A stretch of DNA of 64,000 nt from Sessilibacter corallicola (GTDB lineage: Bacteria; Pseudomonadota; Gammaproteobacteria; Pseudomonadales; Cellvibrionaceae). Positions 1 through 7,842 of this stretch are shown here, in pieces. Below the pieces are notes generated by a model. The model saw nothing but the letters and a program-made list of their open reading frames with translations. It searched no databases and was not told where the DNA came from. The translations under genes and the position numbers were made by a program. Numbering within the stretch: position 1 is the first letter of the stretch; every line of letters starts with the position of its first letter. The stretch covers positions 1,488,001 to 1,552,000 of the forward strand of contig NZ_JAJSLX010000001.1 in the NCBI RefSeq assembly GCF_021290925.1, in the 5' to 3' direction.

Positions 1-731
1 AGCTGCCACCGGGTCGAACGCCGATCTCTACCGCCGTTATCGGTGACGGAAGAAGAGGCGACATCGTCACGCGTGTTGGCGATGCCTGTCGCGAAGGTCG
101 CCAAGCGTATTGGGTGTGTACGCTGATTGAAGAATCCGAATCACTGCAAGCCCAGGCCGCCGAAGCCACGTGGCAGGAATTATCCGAAGCGCTTTCAGAC
201 ATTCGCGTCGGCCTGATACACGGACGGATGACCGCCACCGAAAAAGACGAACACATGCGAGCCTTTAAAGCCCAGGAATTGGATTTGTTGGTCGCCACCA
301 CCGTCATTGAAGTCGGCGTTGATGTGCCCAACGCCAGCTTAATGATTATCGAAAATCCCGAGCGACTCGGCTTGGCACAATTGCATCAATTACGCGGTCG
401 AGTAGGGCGCGGAAAAACCGAAAGCCACTGTGTTTTGTTGTATCAATCGCCGTTGTCGAAAGTTGCACGCAAACGCTTAGACATTATGCGCTCAACCACA
501 GACGGATTTGTCATCGCCGAAGAAGATTTAAAAATTCGCGGTCCCGGCGAAGTGTTAGGCACGCGGCAAACCGGAGAAATTCAATTTCGGGTTGCTAATT
601 TAGACACTCATCAAGAATTATTAGAAATTGCCGTCGAACTCGGTGAAACCATCAGCCAACAACATCCAGCAAGTGCAAAAGCCATTGTCGAACGCTGGCT
701 CGGCTCTAAACAACAATTCGCAAATGTGTAG
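1..731 (+). CDS. recG: ATP-dependent DNA helicase RecG, C-terminal part (5' end outside window)
   Basis: This is the last third of RecG, the superfamily 2 helicase that remodels stalled forks and Holliday junctions. The open frame runs in from the left edge (codons in phase with position 3), so the true start is outside the window. The visible part holds the second RecA-like lobe: the LPPGRTP linker, YWVCTLIEESE, the VATTVIEVGVDVPNA segment (motif V) and QLRGRVGRG (motif VI with its arginine fingers), then the TRG-type GPGEVLGTRQTG segment. The end is complete, stopping with TAG at 729-731. No terminator is obvious after it, and about 210 A+T-rich bases separate it from the next gene. Identification rests on near-continuous match to remembered RecG sequences and is very secure. 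Confidence 0.97.
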   Translation, partial: LPPGRTPISTAVIGDGRRGDIVTRVGDACREGRQAYWVCTLIEESESLQAQAAEATWQELSEALSDIRVGLIHGRMTATEKDEHMRAFKAQELDLLVATTVIEVGVDVPNASLMIIENPERLGLAQLHQLRGRVGRGKTESHCVLLYQSPLSKVARKRLDIMRSTTDGFVIAEEDLKIRGPGEVLGTRQTGEIQFRVANLDTHQELLEIAVELGETISQQHPASAKAIVERWLGSKQQFANV

Positions 732-945
732 AAATTAATTTTCTACAACTAAAAATCATAACCGCTAAATTCCAAACCGGAATTTTTACACACCTCACCA
801 ATAAATCCTCAAAATTAAACTCACGAATTCCAGCCCTGAACTACACTTACAAGTGCCTATAAAATCATACTTCCAAAAGCATCAAACATTGGCTGCGGTT
901 TTAAGGCGATAAAAAAATAGTAACGCTAAGAACCGAGGGCTAAAG

Positions 946-2343
946 GTGCACTTCCCAAGTAACTTAAAAAAACTCTTGGATACCAAGCAAATTAATTACT
1001 CTTTGACTATGTATACCAACGATAATTTTGAGGACAACGCTTTTCGCGACCATCACTTACGCAACAGCAACGCGGCGCGCTCCGTGTTACTCGAAGATGG
1101 CCAAGGAAAAGTGCTGGCATTAGTTCCAGCTAATTGTATTTTGGATTTAAATCGGCTTTGCCAATTACTCGGCAGAGAATTAAAAGCCGTCAGCCCCGCC
1201 GAAATCGAAACCATGGCCTCCAGCAAAGGGCTCGATGTAATCCCAGCGATTCCGAATATTAATGGCCTAGAAACCGTCATTGACGATCAACTCGTGAATT
1301 CCGAAAACCCGGTTCTGTTAGACTCAGGAAAATCCCCGCACCTGCTCGAAATCGATCACAACGCACTAGAAAGTTTGATGTCCGACAAAGCCAAACAAAT
1401 GGACATCGCGGTTCCGGTAGATTCCATCGAAGACGAAAATACAGACGACCTCAGAGACATCACCGAAGCCGTTACCAGTTTTACCAATCACCGAATAAAA
1501 CAACGTCTCGAAGACACCTTAGAAATGCCGCCGTTACCAGAAACGGCGCAGCGAATTATTAAACTGCGCGTAGACCCCAACGCCGACATCGCCGATCTCT
1601 CCAACATTGTTGAAATCGATCCGAGCTTGGCCGCACAAGTGGTTAGCTGGGCCTCGTCACCGTATTACTCGGCGCCGGGGAAAATACGCTCCATTCACGA
1701 TGCCATTGTGCGTGTATTAGGGTTTGATATGGTGTTAAACCTCGCGCTGGGCATTGCCTTGAGCCGAACACTCTCGATTCCAAAAAACGGTCCTTACGGT
1801 TCTCAACCTTACTGGCGCTCCGCCGTTTATATGGCGGCAACCATGGAAGGTTTAGTCACCGCAATTGAACGCCAACATCGCCCTGGTTTTGGCTTGGCGT
1901 ACCTTTCAGGCTTACTGCACAACTTTGGCTACTTAATTATTGCCGACGTTTTCCCATCTTATTACGACCGCTTATGCGACTCCTGGGACGCCAATCAACA
2001 CTTAGAACAAACCATTATTGAACGCCAACAAATTGGTGTTAGCCGCAATCAAATGTGCGCGTGGTTAATGGAAGTGTGGAATTTACCGGAAGAAATTTTG
2101 GTAGCTCTGCGCCAGCAAAACAATCCAGATTACGACGGAGAACACGCGATTTACGCGAATTTATTGTATATATCCCAACAATTACTCCGGCGCAAAGGAT
2201 TAACCTGCGGCCCCAAAGAACCCATTCCCAAACACTTATTAGAACGCGTTTATTTAAGCGACGATATCCTAGAAGACACGATTGATAATATTATGGAATC
2301 GGCTATGGAATTGGAAAACATCGCCAACGAACTGGCCGGTTAA
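946..2343 (+). CDS. YbaK-like (aminoacyl-tRNA deacylase) + HDOD domain signalling protein
   Basis: A 465-residue two-domain protein. The first ~155 residues resemble the YbaK/ProX aminoacyl-tRNA deacylase fold (vLL..gqgkvLALVPANCILDLNRL). From about residue 190 there is a HDOD domain (MPPLPETAQRIIKLRVDPNADI, then DPSLAAQVVSWASSPYY), which is related to HD phosphohydrolases but usually lacks catalytic metal residues and works as a scaffold in signalling. The fusion is known in marine gammaproteobacteria; its substrate and role are not. The start is GTG at 946, with GAGGG about 8 bases upstream. An in-frame ATG at 1009 would remove the beginning of the YbaK domain, so it is less likely. A strong terminator follows immediately, so the gene is probably monocistronic. 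Confidence 0.88.
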   Translation: MHFPSNLKKLLDTKQINYSLTMYTNDNFEDNAFRDHHLRNSNAARSVLLEDGQGKVLALVPANCILDLNRLCQLLGRELKAVSPAEIETMASSKGLDVIPAIPNINGLETVIDDQLVNSENPVLLDSGKSPHLLEIDHNALESLMSDKAKQMDIAVPVDSIEDENTDDLRDITEAVTSFTNHRIKQRLEDTLEMPPLPETAQRIIKLRVDPNADIADLSNIVEIDPSLAAQVVSWASSPYYSAPGKIRSIHDAIVRVLGFDMVLNLALGIALSRTLSIPKNGPYGSQPYWRSAVYMAATMEGLVTAIERQHRPGFGLAYLSGLLHNFGYLIIADVFPSYYDRLCDSWDANQHLEQTIIERQQIGVSRNQMCAWLMEVWNLPEEILVALRQQNNPDYDGEHAIYANLLYISQQLLRRKGLTCGPKEPIPKHLLERVYLSDDILEDTIDNIMESAMELENIANELAG

Positions 2344-2378
2344 CCAACGCTAAAATCTCCCAAGCACCACCCTTGTTC

Positions 2379-2404
2379 AGCCCAACCTTTGCGTTGGGCT
2401 TTTT
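2379..2404 (+). terminator. Rho-independent terminator after the YbaK-HDOD gene
   Basis: Perfect 8-bp stem AGCCCAAC / GTTGGGCT (2379-2386 with 2393-2400), a six-base loop and a run of T. It lies 36 bases after the HDOD stop codon. Confidence 0.88.
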
Positions 2405-2550
2405 ATGGGAAAAGGGTTTGAAAAAATCTGCGCGGGGAAGAGAAACTCAAAATAATCCAGGGTTTATGGAAGATCAGAGTTTCTGGAAAATCAAAAATAG
2501 AAATACCAATTCAAGCAACGCGACAATCAGAACCACTTGCCGAATATTTT

Positions 2551-2826
2551 TTAATGATTCACAGAGTCCTTGAGTTGTTTTCCGGGTTTAAATCCGACAC
2601 TGATGCTCGCCGGAATTTGAATGGGTTCTCCGGTGGATGGGCTGCGTCCGGTTCGCGCGGAACGATGTCGTCGAGAAAAGGTTCCAAAGCCGATCAGGCT
2701 CACAGTTTCGTCGCGACTTAACGCATTAGTTATTTCATCTAATGTCGCGGTCACAGCTTCATTTGCTTGGTCTTTGGTAATATTGGCAGCTTCGGCAACC
2801 GCTGCCACAAGTTCTGTTTTATGCAT
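2551..2826 (-). CDS. HU family DNA-binding protein
   Basis: A 91-residue HU/IHF-family nucleoid protein of normal length. It opens with MHKTELVAAVAEAANITKDQA, the usual HU N-terminal helices. It has the central GFGTFSRRHRSARTGRSP strand-arm segment with the RTGRSPSTGEP beta arm that intercalates DNA at its conserved proline, and ends in the standard C-terminal helix (GFKPGKQLKDSV). HU binds DNA without sequence specificity as a dimer in the nucleoid. It is transcribed away from ubiA as a single gene; its 5' region is shared with the ubiA upstream region. Whether it is the alpha, beta or the extra pseudomonad-type HU cannot be settled here, so no symbol is given. Confidence 0.95.
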   Translation of the reverse strand: MHKTELVAAVAEAANITKDQANEAVTATLDEITNALSRDETVSLIGFGTFSRRHRSARTGRSPSTGEPIQIPASISVGFKPGKQLKDSVNH

Positions 2827-3011
2827 GATAATTTGAATGCTCTATTTTGTAGTGATTATTACGAAGTTCGAAAGCGAATAATGTTCACTCAATGCAAAAG
2901 CGTTTTCTGTGGGTACGTTTTACCAATGCGTCGGTCAATCGCGACGCACGCCTAGGTTCTGTGAAACTCGCGATGTTACCGAACTCCAGACTGAGTTTAA
3001 GGGAAGCTCAA

Positions 3012-3037
3012 AAACCCTTACCCCTGGGTTTCTTTTT
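3012..3037 (+). terminator. Weak terminator-like hairpin upstream of ubiA
   Basis: AAACCC (3012-3017) pairs with GGGTTT (3026-3031), followed by CTTTTT. It lies in the 272-bp gap between the divergent HU and ubiA genes, where no upstream + strand gene ends, so it could be an attenuator in the ubiA leader or a remnant. The stem is only six pairs. Confidence 0.3.
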
Positions 3038-3098
3038 AGTTCAAATTGTGGCTTTATCAAGGAAAACTTGGCTCAACCCCTAAAATACGGGCACTAGA

Positions 3099-3980
3099 AT
3101 GATTGTAGAGAAGTATTTGCAACCAAAATCCGGTAATTGGAACGATTACCTCGCGTTGATGCGCATGGATAAACCCGTAGGAACTCTGTTGGTCTTGTGG
3201 CCGGTTTTATGGTCTTTGTGGCTCGCAAGCGACGGTTCACCGAGCGTAAAAAACCTGGTTATTTTTGTTCTCGGTGTTTTTGTGATGCGCTCAGCAGGAT
3301 GTGTAATAAACGACTACGCCGATCGCAATTTTGACGGCAGTGTCAAACGCACAAAACAACGTCCACTGGCCAGCGGCAAATTATCCGAGCAAAACGCACT
3401 GAGTTTATTTTTTATTTTGTGCTTGGTTGCCTTGTTATTGGTTTTGTTAACCAATTGGATGACCGTAGCGCTGTCAGTCGGCGCTTTGATCTTGGCGTCG
3501 GTTTACCCATTTGCAAAACGCCACACGCATCTGCCACAAATTGTTTTAGGCGCAGCGTTTTCGTGGTCCATTCCGATGGTATTTACCGCCGAGACTGGCA
3601 CCGTCAGCAAAGAAATCTGGCTCATCTATTTTGTTAATTTACTCTGGGTTGTTGCCTACGATACTTACTACGCTATGGTTGATCGTGACGACGACCTAAA
3701 AATCGGCGTTAAATCCACAGCCGTATTATTCGCAGAAATGGATAAAACCATCATCGGTTTTCTTCAGGTACTGGTTGTGATTGGATTGCTTATGATTGGC
3801 AGCCAATTCAACCTCGGTGGAATTTACATTCTAGGTGTCGTTATTACTGCGGGCCTGTTTGTCTATCAGCAGTGGATAACACGAGATCGAGAGCGAGAAA
3901 AATGCTTTGCTGCGTTCAAAAATAATCAATGGGTTGGCTTGGTTATTTTTATTTTTATCGCTTTGGACTATTTATTTTAG
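3099..3980 (+). CDS. ubiA: 4-hydroxybenzoate octaprenyltransferase
   Basis: UbiA, a membrane prenyltransferase that joins the polyprenyl tail to 4-hydroxybenzoate in ubiquinone synthesis. The 293-residue protein has the expected eight or so membrane helices and both aspartate-rich motifs that bind Mg2+-pyrophosphate: CVINDYADRNFDGSVKRT near residue 70 and YDTYYAMVDRDDDLKIG near residue 190. MRMDKPVGTLLVLWPVLWSLW is the usual N-terminal signature. The chorismate lyase gene ubiC, often next to ubiA in this group, is not present; the upstream gap shows no recognisable remnant. The gene precedes phoB, as in pseudomonads, but a 137-bp gap with its own Pho-box-like repeats separates them. Confidence 0.96.
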   Translation: MIVEKYLQPKSGNWNDYLALMRMDKPVGTLLVLWPVLWSLWLASDGSPSVKNLVIFVLGVFVMRSAGCVINDYADRNFDGSVKRTKQRPLASGKLSEQNALSLFFILCLVALLLVLLTNWMTVALSVGALILASVYPFAKRHTHLPQIVLGAAFSWSIPMVFTAETGTVSKEIWLIYFVNLLWVVAYDTYYAMVDRDDDLKIGVKSTAVLFAEMDKTIIGFLQVLVVIGLLMIGSQFNLGGIYILGVVITAGLFVYQQWITRDREREKCFAAFKNNQWVGLVIFIFIALDYLF

Positions 3981-4035
3981 AAAAACTGATCGAAAGTTTG
4001 CCAAAAAACCGTAATTTCGCATACATTCGTTGAGT

Positions 4036-4068
4036 CTGTCATAAAAGCGCAACAAAACCTTTATTAAA
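4036..4068 (+). promoter_or_regulatory. Probable Pho box upstream of phoB
   Basis: Three successive 11-base units in the 7+4 pattern bound by PhoB dimers: CTGTCATAAAA, GCGCAACAAAA and CCTTTATTAAA. The first unit matches the consensus CTGTCAT half-site exactly; the others keep mainly the A/T-rich spacer at the right periodicity. The position, 50-80 bases before phoB, fits autoregulation of phoBR. Confidence 0.5.
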
Positions 4069-4117
4069 TGCACGCAGCTCAAACAACCACATTTCGCTAC
4101 CACAGTGTGTTCCTGCC

Positions 4118-4822
4118 ATGGCCGATAAAACTATTTTGATCGTTGACGACGAATCCTCAATCCGCGACATGCTTCGTGTTGCCCTAGAGATGGCTGACTA
4201 CAAATGTCTTGAAGCCATGGATGCGCAAACCGCGCACACCCTGATTGTCGATGAAAAACCGGATTTAGTATTACTGGATTGGATGTTACCGGGCACCAGC
4301 GGTATCGAGTTGGCCCGACGCCTTAAGCGCGACGATGTCACCGCTCAGATTCCTATCATCATGTTGACCGCCAAAGGCGAAGAAGACAACAAGGTTCAGG
4401 GATTGGAAATCGGTGCCGACGATTACATCACCAAGCCATTCTCGCCGCGCGAACTGGTTGCTCGCTTGAAAGCAGTATTGCGACGCACCGACAACACCTC
4501 CACCAATGGCCCGATCGCCGTTGAGGGCTTAATTCTAGACCCAGTCAGCCACCGTGTGACCATCAACGACAAACCTGTCGATATGGGACCGACCGAGTAC
4601 CGCTTGCTGGAGTTCTTCCTGACCCACCAAGAGCGTGTTTACACTCGCGGACAGCTTCTCGATCACGTTTGGGGCGGTAACGTCTACGTCGAAGAGCGCA
4701 CCGTTGACGTTCACATTCGACGCCTGCGCAAAGCACTCTCAACCGACGACCACGACCGCTTTATTCAAACCGTTCGCGGGACGGGTTACCGCTTTTCGGT
4801 GAAAGTGACCGAAAAAGCTTAA
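4118..4822 (+). CDS. phoB: Phosphate regulon response regulator PhoB
   Basis: OmpR/PhoB-class response regulator of 234 residues. The receiver domain has the acidic pair D10/D11, phospho-acceptor D54 (VLLDWMLPG), T84 and K106 (YITKPFSPREL). The C-terminal winged helix carries the recognition region (GPTEYRLLEFFLTHQERVYTRGQLLDHVWG, EERTVDVHIRRLRKAL, TVRGTGYRF). When phosphorylated by PhoR under phosphate limitation it binds tandem 11-bp Pho-box repeats. Candidate target boxes in this window lie before itself, the Na+/Pi symporter and pstS. It starts at ATG 4118 and is followed after 51 bases by phoR, with which it forms an operon. Identity is supported by sequence, by the phoR neighbour and by the pst genes 27 kb away. 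Confidence 0.97.
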   Translation: MADKTILIVDDESSIRDMLRVALEMADYKCLEAMDAQTAHTLIVDEKPDLVLLDWMLPGTSGIELARRLKRDDVTAQIPIIMLTAKGEEDNKVQGLEIGADDYITKPFSPRELVARLKAVLRRTDNTSTNGPIAVEGLILDPVSHRVTINDKPVDMGPTEYRLLEFFLTHQERVYTRGQLLDHVWGGNVYVEERTVDVHIRRLRKALSTDDHDRFIQTVRGTGYRFSVKVTEKA

Positions 4823-4873
4823 TAAAATTTCATATAATATCCCCGTAAGCTAAACACTGTTTTTGGGGGCTAT

Positions 4874-6208
4874 GTGCAACGCGGTTTCATATCTGAGCTT
4901 CAACGCTTCTTCGTCATTCTGGCCGTCGCCTGCGTGATCGGCTTTGCATCGGGGTATTTTTTATCCTCGATCACTGTCACCGCGTTTGGTTACATCGCCT
5001 GGTGTTTTTACAACATGCGCCGTATGGAGAGGTGGCTCAGCACATACACCAGTGATAACGTGCCCGATGCTTCGGGTTTTTGGGAAGAAGTCTATTACCA
5101 GATTTCCAGCCACCGTGCGCGCCACATCAAAGAAAAACGCCGCCTGCAAACGCTCATTCTGCGCGTTCAAGAAACCACTGCCGCACTGAAAGACGCCGTG
5201 GTTGTTCTCGACGGCGAAACCTCAATTCAGTGGTGGAACCAAAGTGCGCGCCGATTGATTGGTCTGCAACCGGAAGATCACGGCAAACCCATCGTTAACT
5301 TTGTCCGCTCGCCGCGTTTTGTGCGCTATCTAGAAGAAGGCAATTTCAACGAGCCACTGACCATCAGTTCTGCCATTGATAACGACCTGTTTCTGCATTT
5401 CCAAATCAGCAAGTACGGGCAGGGGGAATACCTGGTCGTGATTCGCGACGTTTCGCGCGTGCAAAAGCTCGAACAAATGCGTAAAGACTTCATTGGCAAC
5501 GTTTCACACGAACTGCGCACACCACTGACCGTGGTACGCGGTTACCTCGAAACCATGTCGGACAATTCCGATTCGCTGGCGCCGGTTTGGCAAAAAGCTA
5601 TCGGCCAAATGAGCCAGCAAACCAAGCGCATGACCTTAATTATCGAAGATCTGCTGACGCTGACGCGCTTAGAAACCGAAGATACTCAGTACAAAGAATG
5701 CGCCATCAATGTTCATGATTTGCTGGCGAGCATTGCCAACGACGCCCGCGATCTAAGCCGAGACAAAAACCACCGCTTTGACGTTGATGCTCCCGATCAC
5801 TTCTTGCTGACAGGCGTTCCTGAAGAGCTTCGCAGCTGTCTTTCTAACTTGGTTTTCAACGCCGTGCGTTACTCACCGCCGGACAGCCTCATCACTCTAA
5901 AAGCCTACAGCGATAACAGTGGCTTCCACATCGGTGTGCAAGATCAGGGCATCGGTATTGAAGAGCGCCACATTCCGCGTTTAACTGAGCGCTTCTACCG
6001 CGTAGATTCAAGTCGTAGCCTCGATACCGGCGGCACTGGTCTTGGTCTTGCCATCGTTAAACACGTGTTATCTCGGCACCAAGCTCAGCTTCAAATTACC
6101 AGCCGAATCAATCACGGCAGTACCTTCACCTGTTCATTCGAAACCAGTCGCTTCTCCGAAAAACCTCCGGCTGACCTCGAAGAAGAAACCTCGGATATCG
6201 ACGGTTAA
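4874..6208 (+). CDS. phoR: Phosphate regulon sensor histidine kinase PhoR
   Basis: Membrane sensor kinase of 444 residues. Two hydrophobic segments lie at about residues 11-30 and 32-47, with almost no periplasmic loop, as in PhoR, which senses phosphate through PstSCAB-PhoU rather than by a periplasmic domain. A cytoplasmic linker and PAS domain (about 95-195) precede HisKA with phospho-acceptor H212 (FIGNVSHELRTPLTVVRGYLE). The ATPase domain shows the N box (LSNLVFNAVRYSPPDS), G1 (DQGIGI) and G2 (GTGLGLAIVKHVL). The start is GTG at 4874, preceded by a GGGGG stretch at good spacing. It is cotranscribed with phoB. The C-terminal ~20 residues are acidic and poorly conserved. Confidence 0.96.
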   Translation: MQRGFISELQRFFVILAVACVIGFASGYFLSSITVTAFGYIAWCFYNMRRMERWLSTYTSDNVPDASGFWEEVYYQISSHRARHIKEKRRLQTLILRVQETTAALKDAVVVLDGETSIQWWNQSARRLIGLQPEDHGKPIVNFVRSPRFVRYLEEGNFNEPLTISSAIDNDLFLHFQISKYGQGEYLVVIRDVSRVQKLEQMRKDFIGNVSHELRTPLTVVRGYLETMSDNSDSLAPVWQKAIGQMSQQTKRMTLIIEDLLTLTRLETEDTQYKECAINVHDLLASIANDARDLSRDKNHRFDVDAPDHFLLTGVPEELRSCLSNLVFNAVRYSPPDSLITLKAYSDNSGFHIGVQDQGIGIEERHIPRLTERFYRVDSSRSLDTGGTGLGLAIVKHVLSRHQAQLQITSRINHGSTFTCSFETSRFSEKPPADLEEETSDIDG

Positions 6209-6283
6209 ACAACCACAACAATGTGCAACCGCTGTCGTAACAATCGTCAGTTGTTGCAATCGTTGTGAAACACCATAATGATA

Positions 6284-6352
6284 ATTCAAAAACTCAAATG
6301 TCGACCTGCACAGGCGACAAGTTTGTTCTGATCAATCATTGAGTTTTTGAAT
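6284..6352. repeat. Compound inverted repeat in the phoR / FemAB-like gap
   Basis: Perfect 14-bp arms, ATTCAAAAACTCAA at 6284-6297 and its complement TTGAGTTTTTGAAT at 6339-6352. The 41 bases between them hold a smaller hairpin (TGTCG...CGACA with CCTG/CAGG inside). The gap 6209-6505 holds nothing else that I recognise. It lacks the G+C-rich stem plus T-run of a typical terminator. It may be a transcript-end structure for phoR or a small repeat element. Confidence 0.55.
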
Positions 6353-6505
6353 CGTTGGTTGAATTTAACCACCCGTTTCGGTTTTACTGTCATTTAGTGT
6401 TCCGCCTTGTATTTCGGTACGTAATCAATCAGCACAACGTTTGCTCAGGCCTTGCTTGTTAATCGCAGAGCCCAAGCTTCATCCATTTTCCGATAGGCTC
6501 TCAAC

Positions 6506-7654
6506 ATGTACTTTCAGTTTATTACCAGCATTACTGACATAGACCGCGACCAATGGAATCGAATTGCTGGTACCGATTACCCGTTTACACGTTTCGAGTT
6601 TTTAGCGGCCTTAGAGAGCAGCGGCGCAACCAACTCCGAATCGGGCTGGCAGCCACTGCATTTAGTTGCCAAGACCGACGACGATGAACTGTTAGGGCTG
6701 GTACCGCTGTACATCAAGACTCATTCCTACGGCGAATACGTATTTGATTGGGCCTGGGCTGACGCCTATCACCGCAACGGTATTCAGTACTACCCCAAGC
6801 TTCTAACCGCAATTCCATACACGCCCGCAACCGGCCCGAGATTTTGCTTTTCGGACGACCTTGCCGAGCCACACCAACTTGAATTGCAAGTTGAGATGAC
6901 CAAAACCATCAAAGAACAGGCACAAAAAATTGGTGCGTCGTCGTGGCACTGTTTGTTTCCTGAATACCCCCACGCACAACGTTTGGAAGAAGCCGGATTT
7001 GCGTTGCGCCAGGGCTGTCAGTTTCATTGGTACAACCGAGATTTCACAAGCTTCGATGACTTCTTAGCCACGTTTAACAGCCGCAAACGAAAAAACCTCA
7101 AGAAAGAGCGCCAAAAAGTACACGCGCAAAACGTTCAGCTCATCCGTTGCGAAGGCCGAGACATCAGCCGTGAGCACTGGCAAAAATTCTACGAGTTCTA
7201 CCAGCTCACCTACCTAAAACGCAGCGGCCACGATGGCTACCTCACTGGCGATTTCTTCGAAACCCTAGGCCGAACCATGCCGGAACATTTGATGATGGTG
7301 CAGGCATTCGCCGACGACAAACTCGTCGCTGCAGCCCTGTGTTTTAAAAGCAGCACCCACTTGTTCGGCCGCTACTGGGGGTGTCGTGAAGAGTTCGATT
7401 CGCTGCACTTTGAAGCGTGTTACTACCAAGGTATCGAATACGCCATTGAGCACGGCATCCAATGTTTTGATCCCGGCGCTCAAGGCGAACACAAAATCCA
7501 GCGCGGCTTTACACCGACGGCCACTTGGTCGAGCCACTGGCTTGCCGACGAACGCTTTGATAACGCCGTGCGTGATTTCTTGCAGAGAGAGCAGCCCGGA
7601 GTTGAGCAATATATGATCGAAACTGCAGAATTACTGCCATTTAAGCAAGAATAA
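6506..7654 (+). CDS. FemAB-like GNAT-superfamily protein (COG3146 / DUF482 type)
   Basis: A 382-residue soluble protein of the FemAB-like branch of the GNAT fold, often labelled peptidoglycan biosynthesis/recognition protein (Pfam PF04339). Features seen are WQPLHLVAKTDDDELLGLVPLYIKTHSYGEYVFDWAWADAY in the first half, FNSRKRKNLKKERQKV in the middle, and the GRYWGCREEFDSLHFEACYYQGIEYAIEHGIQCFDPGAQGEHKIQRGF block near the end, which is a hallmark of this family. Proteins of this family are conserved but their acceptor substrate is not established. There is no signal peptide. It is a single gene with about 300 bp of flanking gap on the left and an inverted repeat element on the right. Confidence 0.88.
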   Translation: MYFQFITSITDIDRDQWNRIAGTDYPFTRFEFLAALESSGATNSESGWQPLHLVAKTDDDELLGLVPLYIKTHSYGEYVFDWAWADAYHRNGIQYYPKLLTAIPYTPATGPRFCFSDDLAEPHQLELQVEMTKTIKEQAQKIGASSWHCLFPEYPHAQRLEEAGFALRQGCQFHWYNRDFTSFDDFLATFNSRKRKNLKKERQKVHAQNVQLIRCEGRDISREHWQKFYEFYQLTYLKRSGHDGYLTGDFFETLGRTMPEHLMMVQAFADDKLVAAALCFKSSTHLFGRYWGCREEFDSLHFEACYYQGIEYAIEHGIQCFDPGAQGEHKIQRGFTPTATWSSHWLADERFDNAVRDFLQREQPGVEQYMIETAELLPFKQE

Positions 7655-7671
7655 TCCGCCACAAAGCCCTA

Positions 7672-7768
7672 AGGGCCTGTTCACACTAATTTAACCGCAC
7701 CTGTCGCGCCTAAAATACGAAAAAAGTACCCTCCAGCAGGTGTGATTAAATTAGTGTGAACAGGCCCT
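7672..7768. mobile_element. MITE-like inverted-repeat element, 97 bp
   Basis: The ends are long inverted repeats. The outer 23 bases of each arm are perfectly complementary, starting AGGGCCTGTTCACACTA on the left and ending with its complement at 7768. Pairing resumes after about three mismatched bases with CACCTG/CAGGTG, giving arms of about 32 bp around a ~33-bp centre. It encodes nothing. The size and the long terminal inverted repeats fit a miniature element mobilised in trans by an IS. No clear target duplication is visible at the edges, and I see no second copy in this window. Confidence 0.65.
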
Positions 7769-7842
7769 AGGTGAGCAATTTCAACTACACTTACTTGCAG
7801 AGAAACTCATGTAATTGTTGTTGATTAAAGCTTGAGACCACC

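Noticed and set aside
2373-3097. Several 60-75-codon frames on the plus strand around HU
   Set aside because: They overlap HU in antisense or the HU/ubiA gap, lack ribosome sites and have no recognisable sequence; no ubiC remnant was found among them.
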